Positions 25,707 to 34,218 of a stretch of 64,000 nucleotides of DNA are shown here, in pieces. This DNA comes from Arthrobacter globiformis (GTDB lineage Bacteria > Actinomycetota > Actinomycetes > Actinomycetales > Micrococcaceae), in NCBI RefSeq assembly GCF_003261175.1, contig NZ_QLNP01000074.1:124001-188000 (forward strand), given 5' to 3'. The position numbers were made by a program, and so were the translations under genes. The notes under the pieces are model-generated. The model did no database searches, had not been told where the DNA came from, and saw only the letters and a program-made list of their open reading frames with translations. Each line of letters starts with the position of its first letter. Within the stretch, counting starts at the first letter, position 1.

Positions 25707-26234
25707 ATGTCTATTGAAACTAATGAAGACCGCAGTACCAACGCCACTCTTGAGGACCTGAGCCGGCGGCTTACGCGACTCGAGGATGTCCAGGCAATCG
25801 AGAAGCTCAAGTACACATACGCGGGCTACTGCGACGACTCCTACAACCCGGACGGCATCGCCCGCCTCTTCGTGGAGGATGGCCGGTGGATCGTCGATGG
25901 AGAGGGCGCCACCCTGACCGGGCGCGACGCCATCAAGAATCACTTTGCAGCTCTCTCCGAGCGGATCTCATGGGCCCTGCATTTCGTCATGGCGCCCAAT
26001 ATTTCCGTCTCCGATGACGGAGAGACCGCAACAGGGACGTTCTACCTGCTGTGCCTGTGCACCATCGAGCAGACCAATAACCCCGACAAGAAGGACGCCG
26101 TCGTCCTCACCGTCACCTACTCCGACAAGTTCGTCAAACGCGACGGCCGTTGGTTCTTCGAAGAGCTGATCGGGCGCACCCACCAGGTCTCCAACTGGGA
26201 CAAAGGCTGGGCCGAGCAGCAGTTCCGGGACTAA
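25707..26234 (+). CDS. SnoaL-like / NTF2-fold protein
   Basis: The 175-residue protein begins with a short coiled helix (RRLTRLEDVQAIEKLKYTYAGYCD), then FVEDGRWIVDGEGATLTGRDAIKNHF and a C-terminal sheet with VKRDGRWFFEELIGRT, the pattern of the NTF2/SnoaL superfamily. Members act as small hydrolases, isomerases, dehydratases, or as beta subunits of ring hydroxylases; here no alpha subunit is present. The ATG at 25707 is preferred over an in-frame one at 25659. It is the first gene of the operon with the ABC importer and F420 enzymes, so an early pathway step is likely. Reaction unknown. Confidence 0.78.
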   Translation: MSIETNEDRSTNATLEDLSRRLTRLEDVQAIEKLKYTYAGYCDDSYNPDGIARLFVEDGRWIVDGEGATLTGRDAIKNHFAALSERISWALHFVMAPNISVSDDGETATGTFYLLCLCTIEQTNNPDKKDAVVLTVTYSDKFVKRDGRWFFEELIGRTHQVSNWDKGWAEQQFRD

Positions 26235-26322
26235 CCGTCCCCGCTTAGCGCCGGCCGGCGCATGACTTCGAACCACAGAGTGCCCCTTCGGGCCCCTCAG
26301 CTTCTCCCTCTAAGGAAACACC

Positions 26323-27459
26323 ATGAAATGCTCGCTAACTTCCCGGCGGACCCTTTCGGCCGCCGCCGCAGTCCTGACAGCACTGCTCTTCACCGGCTGC
26401 ACGGTCGAAGGCCCTAATTCGGCCGCTCCGGGCGGCGAGGGAGCAGCTGCTGCAGCGGCGAAATCCGGAGGCGCACCGCTTCCCGTTGACCAACTCTGCG
26501 GTGACAAGCCGATCAAGATCGCCCACGTGGCAGGGTTCGGCGCCAACTCCTGGCGGAAGATCACCGAAGCCGAGCTCAAGGACGAGCTCTCTGCCTGCAA
26601 GAACGTGACTGTGGACTACTCCCAGGCCGACGGCGACCTGCAAAAGTACATCACCGCAATCAACTCCTACAGCGCTCAGGGCTACGACGCCATCGTCACC
26701 TATGACGACTTCGGCAGCCAGGCGCTCAGCGCCCTCACCAACGCCAAGAAGGCCGGCGTTGTCGTCGTTCCGTACATCGCCGACCCGGGCGGCAAGGTCG
26801 GCACCGACTACGACGGTTACGTGGCATACGACTTCAAGACCGAAGGTGACACCATGGCCAAATGGCTGGCCAAACAGGTCCCGGCCGGCGGAAACGTCAT
26901 CTTCACCGGCGGACTTCCCAGCGGCAGCCCATCAACCGTGGAGCTCCTCAAAGGCATCCAAGCGACCAACGAACAAACCAACGCCTTCAAATTGGCAACA
27001 CCTGACCCGATTGCTTCAAGCTGGGACCCCGCGTTCATGCAGCGTGCGATGTCCGGTGTGCTGACGAAGTTCGACAAGATCGATGGCTGGGCCTCCGACT
27101 ATGGCGTCGCTGACCTGGGCGGTCTCCGCGCTATGGTCAACGCAAACCGCTCCATTCCCCCGCTGGCAACCTCCGCGACGGATAACGAGCTCGGTTGCTT
27201 CTGGCTGGAGCAGAAAGACAAGAACCCCAAGTTCCAGCTCCTGACCCTTGACGGCACCACCACGGTGGTCCGCATCGCCGGCCGCAAGGCACTCGCCGCG
27301 TTGAACAAGTTGCCGGACAACGAACCGGAACTCTTCAAGCTGACCACCTTCGTCGACACCGCCAACGGAAAGCTTCCGACCTGCAACAAGGACCTGCCGC
27401 CGGACGCTGATCTGTCCTCCGCTCTTTCACCCGAGAAGTTGAAGGCAGTCTTCCAGTGA
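26323..27459 (+). CDS. ABC transporter substrate-binding lipoprotein (CUT2 type)
   Basis: The 378-residue protein has a lipoprotein signal: positively charged start, a hydrophobic stretch and the lipobox LFTGC at about residues 22-26. After an Ala/Gly-rich linker, PIKIAHVAGFGANSWRKI and DLQKYITAINSYSAQGYDAIVTY follow the periplasmic-binding type I fold of ribose/xylose-binding proteins. It is followed by the fused ATPase-permease with a GTGA overlap and a second permease. CUT2 binding proteins usually take sugars, but the other genes here are not sugar-catabolic, so the ligand may be the pathway substrate or a glycoside. Confidence 0.87.
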   Translation: MKCSLTSRRTLSAAAAVLTALLFTGCTVEGPNSAAPGGEGAAAAAAKSGGAPLPVDQLCGDKPIKIAHVAGFGANSWRKITEAELKDELSACKNVTVDYSQADGDLQKYITAINSYSAQGYDAIVTYDDFGSQALSALTNAKKAGVVVVPYIADPGGKVGTDYDGYVAYDFKTEGDTMAKWLAKQVPAGGNVIFTGGLPSGSPSTVELLKGIQATNEQTNAFKLATPDPIASSWDPAFMQRAMSGVLTKFDKIDGWASDYGVADLGGLRAMVNANRSIPPLATSATDNELGCFWLEQKDKNPKFQLLTLDGTTTVVRIAGRKALAALNKLPDNEPELFKLTTFVDTANGKLPTCNKDLPPDADLSSALSPEKLKAVFQ

Positions 27460-30044
27460 CTTCCTCTGTTCACGGAACTGCGCACAAGGAGATGACAGTG
27501 ATCCACCAGGATCCCCAAGGGCTCGTCCAGGCAGAGCCTGCCGGCACCCTGGACGACACACAGACAGTCCTCCGGCTGGAGGGCGTCGACAAGCGCTACC
27601 CCGGCGTCCATGCCCTTAAAAATGTCTCCCTCGACGTCCGTCGGGGCGAGGTCCACGCTCTGGTCGGTGAGAACGGCGCCGGCAAGTCCACCCTTGTCGG
27701 CGTCGCAGCCGGCGCTGTTCTGCCCGAACAGGGTTCTGTTCAGATCTGCGGGGCGAGCACCGACTCCCCGACACCACAGTGGAGCCGTGAACAGGGATTG
27801 GCCATCGTCTACCAGGAGCCTGCGCTCCTTCCCCATCTGACGGTGGCGGAGAACATGCGGCTGGGAATGCCCAAGGCACTCCGCCCCGCAGTGCGCGATC
27901 AGGACCGGTGGGCCGAAGGGATACTCGAGGGCTGGAAAAACGTCGCCTCGATTGATCCGCGGTCCCTCGTAGGTAGCCTCAAGCCGGACGCCCGCTTCGT
28001 GGTGGAGATCGCCCGGGCCATGGCGGAGGATCCCAAGGTCATCGTCCTGGACGAACCGACGGAGCATCTCCTTCCGGCCGCGGTCGAGGAACTCTTCCAC
28101 CTCATTGACGCCGTCGTCCGGCGAGGCGGGGCCGTCGTCTACATCTCGCACAAGATTAACGAAGTCAAGAAGATCGCAAACACGATTTCTGTTCTTCGTG
28201 ACGGAGCCCTGGAGGGGACCTTCCCCGCCGCCGACATGTCCGAACAGGACATCGTCGACCTCGTCGTCGGGCATCAGAAGTCCCGTGAAGCTGCACGAAC
28301 CACTACCCTCGATCCAGCCGCGCCCGTGCAGCTGAAAATCAACGAGCTCAGCGGACACGGCTTCTCCCACCTCAACCTGGAGGTCCGGAAAGGCGAAATC
28401 GTAGGTTTCGCCGGCATCGAAGGCCAAGGCCAGCGCGATGCGCTGAGGGCCTTGGCGGGACTGTCACGGACCAAGGGGTCGGTCACCATCAACGGCGGCG
28501 ACGTCAGGCTGGGAAGCACGACCACCGCCATGCGCGATGGGATTGTTTACCTGCCACATGACCGGCACAACGAAGGCATCTTCTCACGGCTCAGTCTTAG
28601 GGAAAACGCATCCATCGGCTCCATCGCACAGTTCGCCAAGGCAGGAGCGGTGAGCTCCCGGCAGGAACAGAAGACGGTGATCCAACAGTTTGCCGCCCTG
28701 CGCGTCAAGGCGCCCTCGGCTGAAGTGGATATCGATACGCTGTCAGGAGGAAACCAGCAGAAGGTCGTCCTCAGCCGTGTCCTTCTGGGCGGCTCTCCTG
28801 TCCTCTTGGCTGACGAGCCGACCCAGGGAGTCGACGTCGGAGCCCGTGGCGAGATCTATCAGATCCTCCGTACTGCAGCAGCGGGCGGGGCGTCCATCAT
28901 TGTCCTTTCCTCCTCGGCCGCCGAGCTGGAAGAGCTGTGTGACCGTGTCATCGTCTTTTCCCGAGGCCAGGCCGCAAAGGAACTGACCGGTGAGGAGGTT
29001 TCTGAGCGTCGGATCACCGAGGCCGCACTCACTGCCAGCCAGCACCGTGCAGTCTCAACTGAGGCGTCTCGGCCGGAGAAGAAGTGGAAGCGACAGCTGG
29101 CAGAGAACGACCTGATGCCCGGTGGCGTGCTCCTGGTGGCCACCATCGTCCTCGGAATCGTGGCCTCCTCCCAAAGCAGCTTCTATCTCACGCCGCGCAA
29201 CTTCGGCCTGGTCCTGCCGCTGGTTGCCATCCTCGCGTTCTTCGCGATTGCCCAACAGCTGGTCATGATGGTCGGGGCGATAGACCTGTCGGTCGGTCCT
29301 CTGGCCGGGTTCCTCGTGGTCCTAGGGTCCTTCGTATTGTCAGAATTCCGGTCACCTGTTGGCATCGCCATTGGCATCCTGATAGTCACGCTCGCGGCGG
29401 TCGCCGTCGGGGTCATCAACTGGTTCCTGACCACGATAGTGAAGATCACCCCCCTCATCGCCACTCTCGTCACCTTCACAGCCCTCCAAGGCTTCGCCTA
29501 CCTGCTGCGGCCGCTTCCCGGCGGCCGCATGGATCCAAATTTCACGGACATGGTCACGTCCTCCTTCGGTTTCCTTCCCTGGATGCTGGCAGGAGCAATC
29601 GCTGTTGCGCTCGGACTTGAGGTCACCCTGCACAAGTCCCTCTTCGGTGTCCGGCTCCGCGCCGTCGGCTCGAACCCGGCGACGGCAAAAAAAGTCGGTG
29701 TGAAGTCCAACCTCGTGGTGCTGGCAGCATACGTCGGATGCTCAGTCCTGGTCGTTCCCGCCTCTCTGCTGCTCATGGCACAGGCCGGAACCGGTAATGC
29801 CAGCATCGGCGACAGCTATACCCTGGCGAGCATCGGAGCCGTCGTCCTGGGCGGTGCAAGCATTTTCGGTGGCCGCGGATCATTTCTCGGCGCCATCATG
29901 GGGGCAATCCTGGTGATCCAGGCCAACACCGTGGTGCAGTTCCTGGGCCTGCAAATGTACTGGCAGCAGTGGTTCATAGGCGGACTTACGCTCGCTGCCG
30001 CGGCCTTCTACTCAAAGACACGCTCCCTTTCGGAACGGATGTAG
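27456..30044 (+). CDS. Fused ABC transporter: RbsA-like double ATPase plus permease
   Basis: This 862-residue protein joins two domains normally encoded separately. Residues about 25-270 are the first ATPase (Walker A GENGAGKSTLVG, Walker B VIVLDEPTEHL), but its signature is degenerate (SLKPDARFVVEIARAM). Residues about 285-520 are the second, RbsA-like half, with a lost Walker A (AGIEGQGQRDAL) and a good signature LSGGNQQKVVLSR then DEPTQGVDVGAR. From about residue 545 a CUT2 permease follows (MVGAIDLSVGPLAGF, VGSNPATAKKVGV, VLGGASIFGGRGSF). The start overlaps the upstream stop (GTGA); an ATG at 27492 is an alternative. Four bases separate it from the second permease. Confidence 0.9.
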   Translation: MTSSVHGTAHKEMTVIHQDPQGLVQAEPAGTLDDTQTVLRLEGVDKRYPGVHALKNVSLDVRRGEVHALVGENGAGKSTLVGVAAGAVLPEQGSVQICGASTDSPTPQWSREQGLAIVYQEPALLPHLTVAENMRLGMPKALRPAVRDQDRWAEGILEGWKNVASIDPRSLVGSLKPDARFVVEIARAMAEDPKVIVLDEPTEHLLPAAVEELFHLIDAVVRRGGAVVYISHKINEVKKIANTISVLRDGALEGTFPAADMSEQDIVDLVVGHQKSREAARTTTLDPAAPVQLKINELSGHGFSHLNLEVRKGEIVGFAGIEGQGQRDALRALAGLSRTKGSVTINGGDVRLGSTTTAMRDGIVYLPHDRHNEGIFSRLSLRENASIGSIAQFAKAGAVSSRQEQKTVIQQFAALRVKAPSAEVDIDTLSGGNQQKVVLSRVLLGGSPVLLADEPTQGVDVGARGEIYQILRTAAAGGASIIVLSSSAAELEELCDRVIVFSRGQAAKELTGEEVSERRITEAALTASQHRAVSTEASRPEKKWKRQLAENDLMPGGVLLVATIVLGIVASSQSSFYLTPRNFGLVLPLVAILAFFAIAQQLVMMVGAIDLSVGPLAGFLVVLGSFVLSEFRSPVGIAIGILIVTLAAVAVGVINWFLTTIVKITPLIATLVTFTALQGFAYLLRPLPGGRMDPNFTDMVTSSFGFLPWMLAGAIAVALGLEVTLHKSLFGVRLRAVGSNPATAKKVGVKSNLVVLAAYVGCSVLVVPASLLLMAQAGTGNASIGDSYTLASIGAVVLGGASIFGGRGSFLGAIMGAILVIQANTVVQFLGLQMYWQQWFIGGLTLAAAAFYSKTRSLSERM

Positions 30045-30048
30045 AACC

Positions 30049-31086
30049 ATGACCATCACCATCAGCAACGACCCGGCCACATCACGCCGGACGTCCGGCG
30101 AAGCAGCACGCTCCGTCGCCGGGCAACTCACCCGCTCACCTATCCTCATTGCCACCGTCGGACTGTTCCTCCTCAGCTGGCTCATCGCCCCCGGAAGCGT
30201 CTCCAGAAGCTCCATAGACTCACTGCTGCCATTCGCAGCCATCCTCGCCATCACCGCCATCGGGCAGACACTGGTGGTGATGCTCAAAGGCATCGACCTC
30301 TCAGTTCCCGGCATGATGACGATGGGGGCACTGGTCAGTACACAGTTCGCAGCAAAGAACTCCGACAACGTCCCGCTCGCACTGGCCGTTGTCGCCCTCA
30401 TCGCCGTCGCCGTCGGTCTGGTCAACGGCTTGGTCATAGCAGTGTTCTCTGTCACGCCGCTGGTCGCGACGCTGGCCATGAACGCCCTGCTGCTGGGAGC
30501 CGCCCTGGCCTACTCAGGGGGTACCCCCACCCGCGCGCCCCAGTCCGTATCCGACTTCGCTCTCGATAAGACCTTCGGAGTGTCAAACACCGTGTGGCTC
30601 TCAGTTCTCTTGGTCGTTGTGGTGGCACTTGCCACGAAACGCACTGTCTGGGGCAGGCGCCTTGTCGCGGTCGGTGCCAACGAATCGGCCGCCAAGATCG
30701 CCGGCGTGCGGGTAGTCAGCCTAAAAGTCAGTGGCTATGTTGCGGCTGCCCTCTGCTACAGCGGTGCCGGCGTCCTTCTTGCCGGTTACATCAGCACGCC
30801 GAACACCAACGTCGGAAACCAGTACCTCCTGCCGGCAATTGCCGCCGTGGTAGTCGGTGGAACAGCACTTAACGGTGGCCGGGGCAAGATCCTGGGCACA
30901 GCGATCGGGGCGCTCTTCCTCAGCCAGCTGACCCAGCTGGTTCTGTCGCTGGGCGCACCTTCGTCCACCCAGCTCCTCATTCAGGCGGCCGTCATCGCGG
31001 TGGCCGTGGGGCTTCAATCGGTCCAGGGAAAGTCCGTGTTGGGACGTCTGGCCCCGTCACGGCCGAAACGAAAACAGCCCGCCTAG
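30049..31086 (+). CDS. ABC transporter permease (CUT2 / RbsC type)
   Basis: The 345-residue membrane protein shows VVMLKGIDLSVPGMMTMGA, the VAVGANESAAKIAGVRV cytoplasmic loop and AAVVVGGTALNGGRGKILGT, as in ribose-type permeases. About nine hydrophobic segments are visible. It presumably forms the channel together with the permease half of the upstream fusion protein, giving a heterodimeric pore. It is part of the operon that starts at the SnoaL-like gene. Confidence 0.88.
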   Translation: MTITISNDPATSRRTSGEAARSVAGQLTRSPILIATVGLFLLSWLIAPGSVSRSSIDSLLPFAAILAITAIGQTLVVMLKGIDLSVPGMMTMGALVSTQFAAKNSDNVPLALAVVALIAVAVGLVNGLVIAVFSVTPLVATLAMNALLLGAALAYSGGTPTRAPQSVSDFALDKTFGVSNTVWLSVLLVVVVALATKRTVWGRRLVAVGANESAAKIAGVRVVSLKVSGYVAAALCYSGAGVLLAGYISTPNTNVGNQYLLPAIAAVVVGGTALNGGRGKILGTAIGALFLSQLTQLVLSLGAPSSTQLLIQAAVIAVAVGLQSVQGKSVLGRLAPSRPKRKQPA

Positions 31087-31161
31087 CCAGCCTCCTTGGG
31101 GCCCACGTATCCGGCGGCCACCGGCCGCCATGCACCCCAGGTTACAAACGAAAGGAAACCC

Positions 31162-31518
31162 ATGCCCGACAACAACGTCCGCCCGGTTAAGACCATGGCC
31201 CTTCTGGGCCGCAAACCCGGAATGTCCTTCGACCAGTTCTGCACCTACTGGCGGGATACCCACGCGCCCCTGGCCTCCAAGGTCCCCGGTGTAACACGGT
31301 ACGTCCAGCGCCACATCGTTCCGGACGCCGGGAACGGTGAACCGGACAACGACTTTGGCATCGATGGCATCGCCATTCTCGAATACGAAAGCCAGGAAGC
31401 AATGGAACAGGGCTGGGCCACGGAAGCCGGGCAGGCCGCACTGGCCGATGTCCCTAACTTCCTGGGCAAGCACTCCGTGATCGTGCTGAACGACTATGTC
31501 GTCGTCGACAACGACTAA
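31162..31518 (+). CDS. EthD-family protein
   Basis: The 118-residue protein shows the EthD pattern VKTMALLGRKPGMSFDQF with TYWRDTHAPLASKVPGVTRY, and IDGIAILEYESQEAMEQGW in the second half. The ATG at 31162 follows AAAGGAAACCC; an upstream in-frame ATG overlaps no site. It lies 36 bases before the F420-dependent oxidoreductase, an association that suggests it handles the substrate or product of that enzyme. Exact role unknown. Confidence 0.8.
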   Translation: MPDNNVRPVKTMALLGRKPGMSFDQFCTYWRDTHAPLASKVPGVTRYVQRHIVPDAGNGEPDNDFGIDGIAILEYESQEAMEQGWATEAGQAALADVPNFLGKHSVIVLNDYVVVDND

Positions 31519-31554
31519 ACCCCTTCCACTTTTGAACAGAAAGACCTGAGATCA

Positions 31555-32412
31555 ATGGATATTGGTGGAGTTTATTTCTTCACGGACGAAGGCCCGGATC
31601 CGGTGAAGTTCGCACAGGAGATGGAAGCCTACGGCTTCGAGTCCCTGTACGTGCCTGAGCACACTCACTTTCCTACCTCGAGGAAGACCCCGTACCCTGC
31701 CGCATACGGGGGAGGGGAGCTTCCCAACTTCTACCTGCGCACGTACGACCAGGTGGTCACACTTTCCTACATCGCCGCCACCACCAAGCTGAACATCGGC
31801 ACCGGTGCATGCCTGATCGCCCAGCATGACCCCATCTCCAAAGCCAAGCAGCTGGCGACCCTCGACTACCTGTCCGGAGGACGCCTTACCGTCGCCGTCG
31901 GCCTCGGCTGGAACGCCGATGAAGCCGAAGCACACGGGGTCATCTGGAAGCAGCGGTTCAGCATCGTCAAGGAAAAGGTCGCCGCCATGCGGGCCCTATG
32001 GACCGAGGACGAAGCCAGCTACGAAGGCAAACACATTCACCTCGCCCCGAGCTGGTCATGGCCCAAGCCGCAGCAGACAGGCGGCCCGGCCGTGTTCATC
32101 GGAGGCGCCGGCCCCACTACCTTCAAGCACGCCGCCGAATGGGCCGACGGCCTCTACATCGTCCCGCCGCCGGACGACCCGACGCTGGAAAAGACTCTCC
32201 CGAAGTTCTGGGAGATCGTGGAAGAATCCGGACGCGATCCGAAGACCATGCGGGTAGCGGTCGCGTCCGCACCACCAGATCCGAAGGTGCTGGAAAGATA
32301 CGCCGAGCAGGGAATTGAAAGGGCTGTTCTCTGGATTGACCCCTCGGATCCCAGTCAGGCGTTCCAGAACCTGGAGACCGCCGCGAAGGCCATGCAGGAA
32401 TTCCAGCAATAA
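31555..32412 (+). CDS. LLM-class F420-dependent oxidoreductase
   Basis: The 285-residue TIM-barrel protein resembles the luciferase-like F420 enzymes: GFESLYVPEHTHFPTSR near the N-terminus, TTKLNIGTGACLIAQHDPISKAKQLATLD, LSGGRLTVAVGLGWN and GGPAVFIGGAGPTTFKHAAEWADG. The phosphate-binding GxGW and the VPEH segment fit deazaflavin rather than FMN users. It would move a hydride between F420 and the substrate, as an alcohol dehydrogenase, a reductase or a hydride transferase. The F420 reductase gene follows in the operon and an F420 biosynthesis operon lies 2.5 kb further, strongly supporting F420 use. Confidence 0.87.
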   Translation: MDIGGVYFFTDEGPDPVKFAQEMEAYGFESLYVPEHTHFPTSRKTPYPAAYGGGELPNFYLRTYDQVVTLSYIAATTKLNIGTGACLIAQHDPISKAKQLATLDYLSGGRLTVAVGLGWNADEAEAHGVIWKQRFSIVKEKVAAMRALWTEDEASYEGKHIHLAPSWSWPKPQQTGGPAVFIGGAGPTTFKHAAEWADGLYIVPPPDDPTLEKTLPKFWEIVEESGRDPKTMRVAVASAPPDPKVLERYAEQGIERAVLWIDPSDPSQAFQNLETAAKAMQEFQQ

Positions 32413-32444
32413 TGCTCTCTCGTTAGCACAGCAAGGCTAACCCT

Positions 32445-32501
32445 GATCCCGTCATTGACCGCTTGCGGATTCCACCTCCGCATGCGGCCAATGACGGGAT
32501 C
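32445..32501 (+). terminator. Long hairpin between the LLM and F420-reductase genes
   Basis: GATCCCGTCATTG at 32445-32457 pairs perfectly with 32489-32501. The interior also pairs (CCGC with GCGG, TTGCGGA with TCCGCAT), leaving a 7-base loop, so the stem is about 24 bp. No T-run follows. It may end part of the transcripts or protect the upstream mRNA. Confidence 0.6.
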
Positions 32502-32535
32502 CCCTATACCGTCTCAACGAGCTCCAAGGATCATC

Positions 32536-33237
32536 ATGCAACCCGACAACGACTCTCTGCCTTCGATTGGAATTCTCGGCGGAACAGGCGCCCTGGGCGG
32601 TGGCCTCGCCTATCGATGGGCCGCTGCAGGCCTCACAGTCACCATTGGCTCCCGTAATGAAGAACGTGCCGCAGAGGCAGCGGCGAGAATCAGCAGCGCC
32701 ATTCCGACAGCACATTCCCTTACCGGAGCCGGCTTGGAAGAATGCGCGGCCAACGCAGATGTGGTGGTCGTGGCCGTGCCTTGGGACGCCCATCGGGAAA
32801 CACTGGAACAAATCCGTGATGGCGTTCCGGGAAAGATCGTCATCGACGTCGTCAACCCCTTGGTCTTTGACAAGGGCGGGGCATATGCGCCGCCGGTCGA
32901 GGAAGGCAGCGCGGCGCAGCAGGCACAGGTTCTCCTTCCCGATTCACGTGTGGTCGCAGCTTTCCACCACGTCTCCTCGGTGTTGCTTTCCGACGTTACG
33001 GCAGAAACGGTTGACACTGATGTCATGGTTCTGGGCGACGATGCCGAAAGCACCAAGAAGGTGCAGGACTTGGTGCGCCTGATTCCCGGGATGCGCGGTA
33101 TTTTCGCAGGCAAGCTGCGCACTGCACATGCCGTTGAAGGTCTGACGGCCAACCTGATCGCCGTCAACCGCAGGTATAAAACTCACGCCGGGATTGGCCT
33201 GACCAACGTCGAGGAGGTGGCCCATGCCCAGGCTTGA
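32536..33237 (+). CDS. fno: NADPH-dependent F420 reductase
   Basis: The 233-residue protein has the Rossmann motif GILGGTGALGGGLAYRWA near the N-terminus followed by VTIGSRNEERAAEAA, which specifies NADP. DVVVVAVPWDAH and IVIDVVNPLVF follow, with AAFHHVSSVLL in the C-terminal half, as in Fno/NpdG. It transfers hydride between NADP(H) and F420 and would recharge the cofactor used by the LLM enzyme. The ATG at 32536 lies after the hairpin; an upstream frame includes the hairpin. The next gene overlaps its 3' end by 14 bases. Confidence 0.9.
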   Translation: MQPDNDSLPSIGILGGTGALGGGLAYRWAAAGLTVTIGSRNEERAAEAAARISSAIPTAHSLTGAGLEECAANADVVVVAVPWDAHRETLEQIRDGVPGKIVIDVVNPLVFDKGGAYAPPVEEGSAAQQAQVLLPDSRVVAAFHHVSSVLLSDVTAETVDTDVMVLGDDAESTKKVQDLVRLIPGMRGIFAGKLRTAHAVEGLTANLIAVNRRYKTHAGIGLTNVEEVAHAQA

Positions 33238-33970
33238 GGGCAAGGTCGCACTCATCAGCGGCGCCGCCCAGGGCATGGGTGCCAGCCACGCACGAGCCAT
33301 CATCGAGCACGGTGGCAGTGTAGTGATTGGCGACGTGGATGACGAACGCGGCAAAGTTTTTGCTGATTCACTGGGCCTGCGCGCCCGGTTCGTGCACCTC
33401 GATGTCCGCAGCAGCGCCGACTGGGAGGAAGCGGTGGCGTTGGCCGTGCGGGAATTCGGGGGATTGAATGTCCTCGTTAACAACGCGGGTGTGCTGCGGC
33501 ACAGCGGGGTCGAGCAATGCTCCGACGAGGAATGGGATCTCGTGCTGGGCATCAACCTCACAGGAGCGTTCAAGGGAATCCGCGCGGCTGCCCAGGAGCT
33601 GAAACGCTCTGCACCGTCGGCTGTCGTCAACATTTCCTCCACGGCGGGACTCAAAGGCTTTGCCGGGTTTACTGCCTACGGATCTTCCAAATGGGGCCTT
33701 CGCGGCCTGACAAAGAATGCAGCCATCGAGCTCGCACCTCATGGTGTGCGCGTGAACTCGATACACCCTGGGAACATCAAGACCCAGATGATCGACGGGC
33801 TCTACATGGACTTCAGCCATGTGCCTCAAGGCCGCGCCGGTGATGCTGAGGAAATCAGCAACCTCGTGGTTTTCCTTGCCAGCGAAGAGAGCTCATTCTC
33901 AACCGGCAGCGAGTTCGTGGCCGACGGGGGCGAAACAACAGGACTGCCGGCCATCGCGAAGGCCGAGTAA
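33224..33970 (+). CDS. SDR-family oxidoreductase
   Basis: The 248-residue protein has the SDR NAD-binding motif ISGAAQGMGASHARAI, NNAGVLRHSGV, and the catalytic Ser-Tyr-Lys set in VNISSTAGLKGFAGFTAYGSS with K following. The aspartate of VIGDVDDERG suggests NAD(H). The C-terminus has VADGGETTGLP. It overlaps the F420 reductase gene by 14 bases and closes the operon. It resembles 3-alpha/20-beta-hydroxysteroid-type dehydrogenases, which oxidise secondary alcohols of alicyclic compounds; the substrate here is not known. Confidence 0.87.
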   Translation: MPRLEGKVALISGAAQGMGASHARAIIEHGGSVVIGDVDDERGKVFADSLGLRARFVHLDVRSSADWEEAVALAVREFGGLNVLVNNAGVLRHSGVEQCSDEEWDLVLGINLTGAFKGIRAAAQELKRSAPSAVVNISSTAGLKGFAGFTAYGSSKWGLRGLTKNAAIELAPHGVRVNSIHPGNIKTQMIDGLYMDFSHVPQGRAGDAEEISNLVVFLASEESSFSTGSEFVADGGETTGLPAIAKAE

Positions 33971-33984
33971 CCACCCGCAGGAAC

Positions 33985-34021
33985 CGCAGCCGGGCTCTCA
34001 TCGTGAAGAGACCCGGCTGCG
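33985..34021 (+). terminator. Terminator-like hairpin ending the ABC/F420 operon
   Basis: CGCAGCCGGG at 33985-33994 pairs with 34012-34021, continued by CTCT/AGAG around a short loop. It lies just after the SDR stop and before the second tetR gene. Confidence 0.6.
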
Positions 34022-34218
34022 CGGGTTCAAGAAGCCGGTGTTGCGGAACAGTTGCCAGGAGACGGGCCGGCACAGGCGACGCCGACCACCGGTCTTGTCC
34101 CGAAGTAGGCTTCGGCCTCCTCAGGGAAGGCCCAAAAGCGTGTAATTTCACTGATACTCAGCAAACGAATGTCCGTGCGGTTAAACTTGGGGCATCGACG
34201 AAACGATAGGTGACGTAA

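Noticed and set aside
25241-25816. Minus-strand frame of 191 residues before the SnoaL-like gene
   Set aside because: It crosses the promoter/operator and the start of a well-supported plus-strand gene and has no ribosome site.
34160-34185. Possible ninth operator before tetR copy 2 (ACGAATGTCCGTGCGG)
   Set aside because: It lacks the GTTCGTA half-site and the GCTT centre; similarity is too weak to claim.
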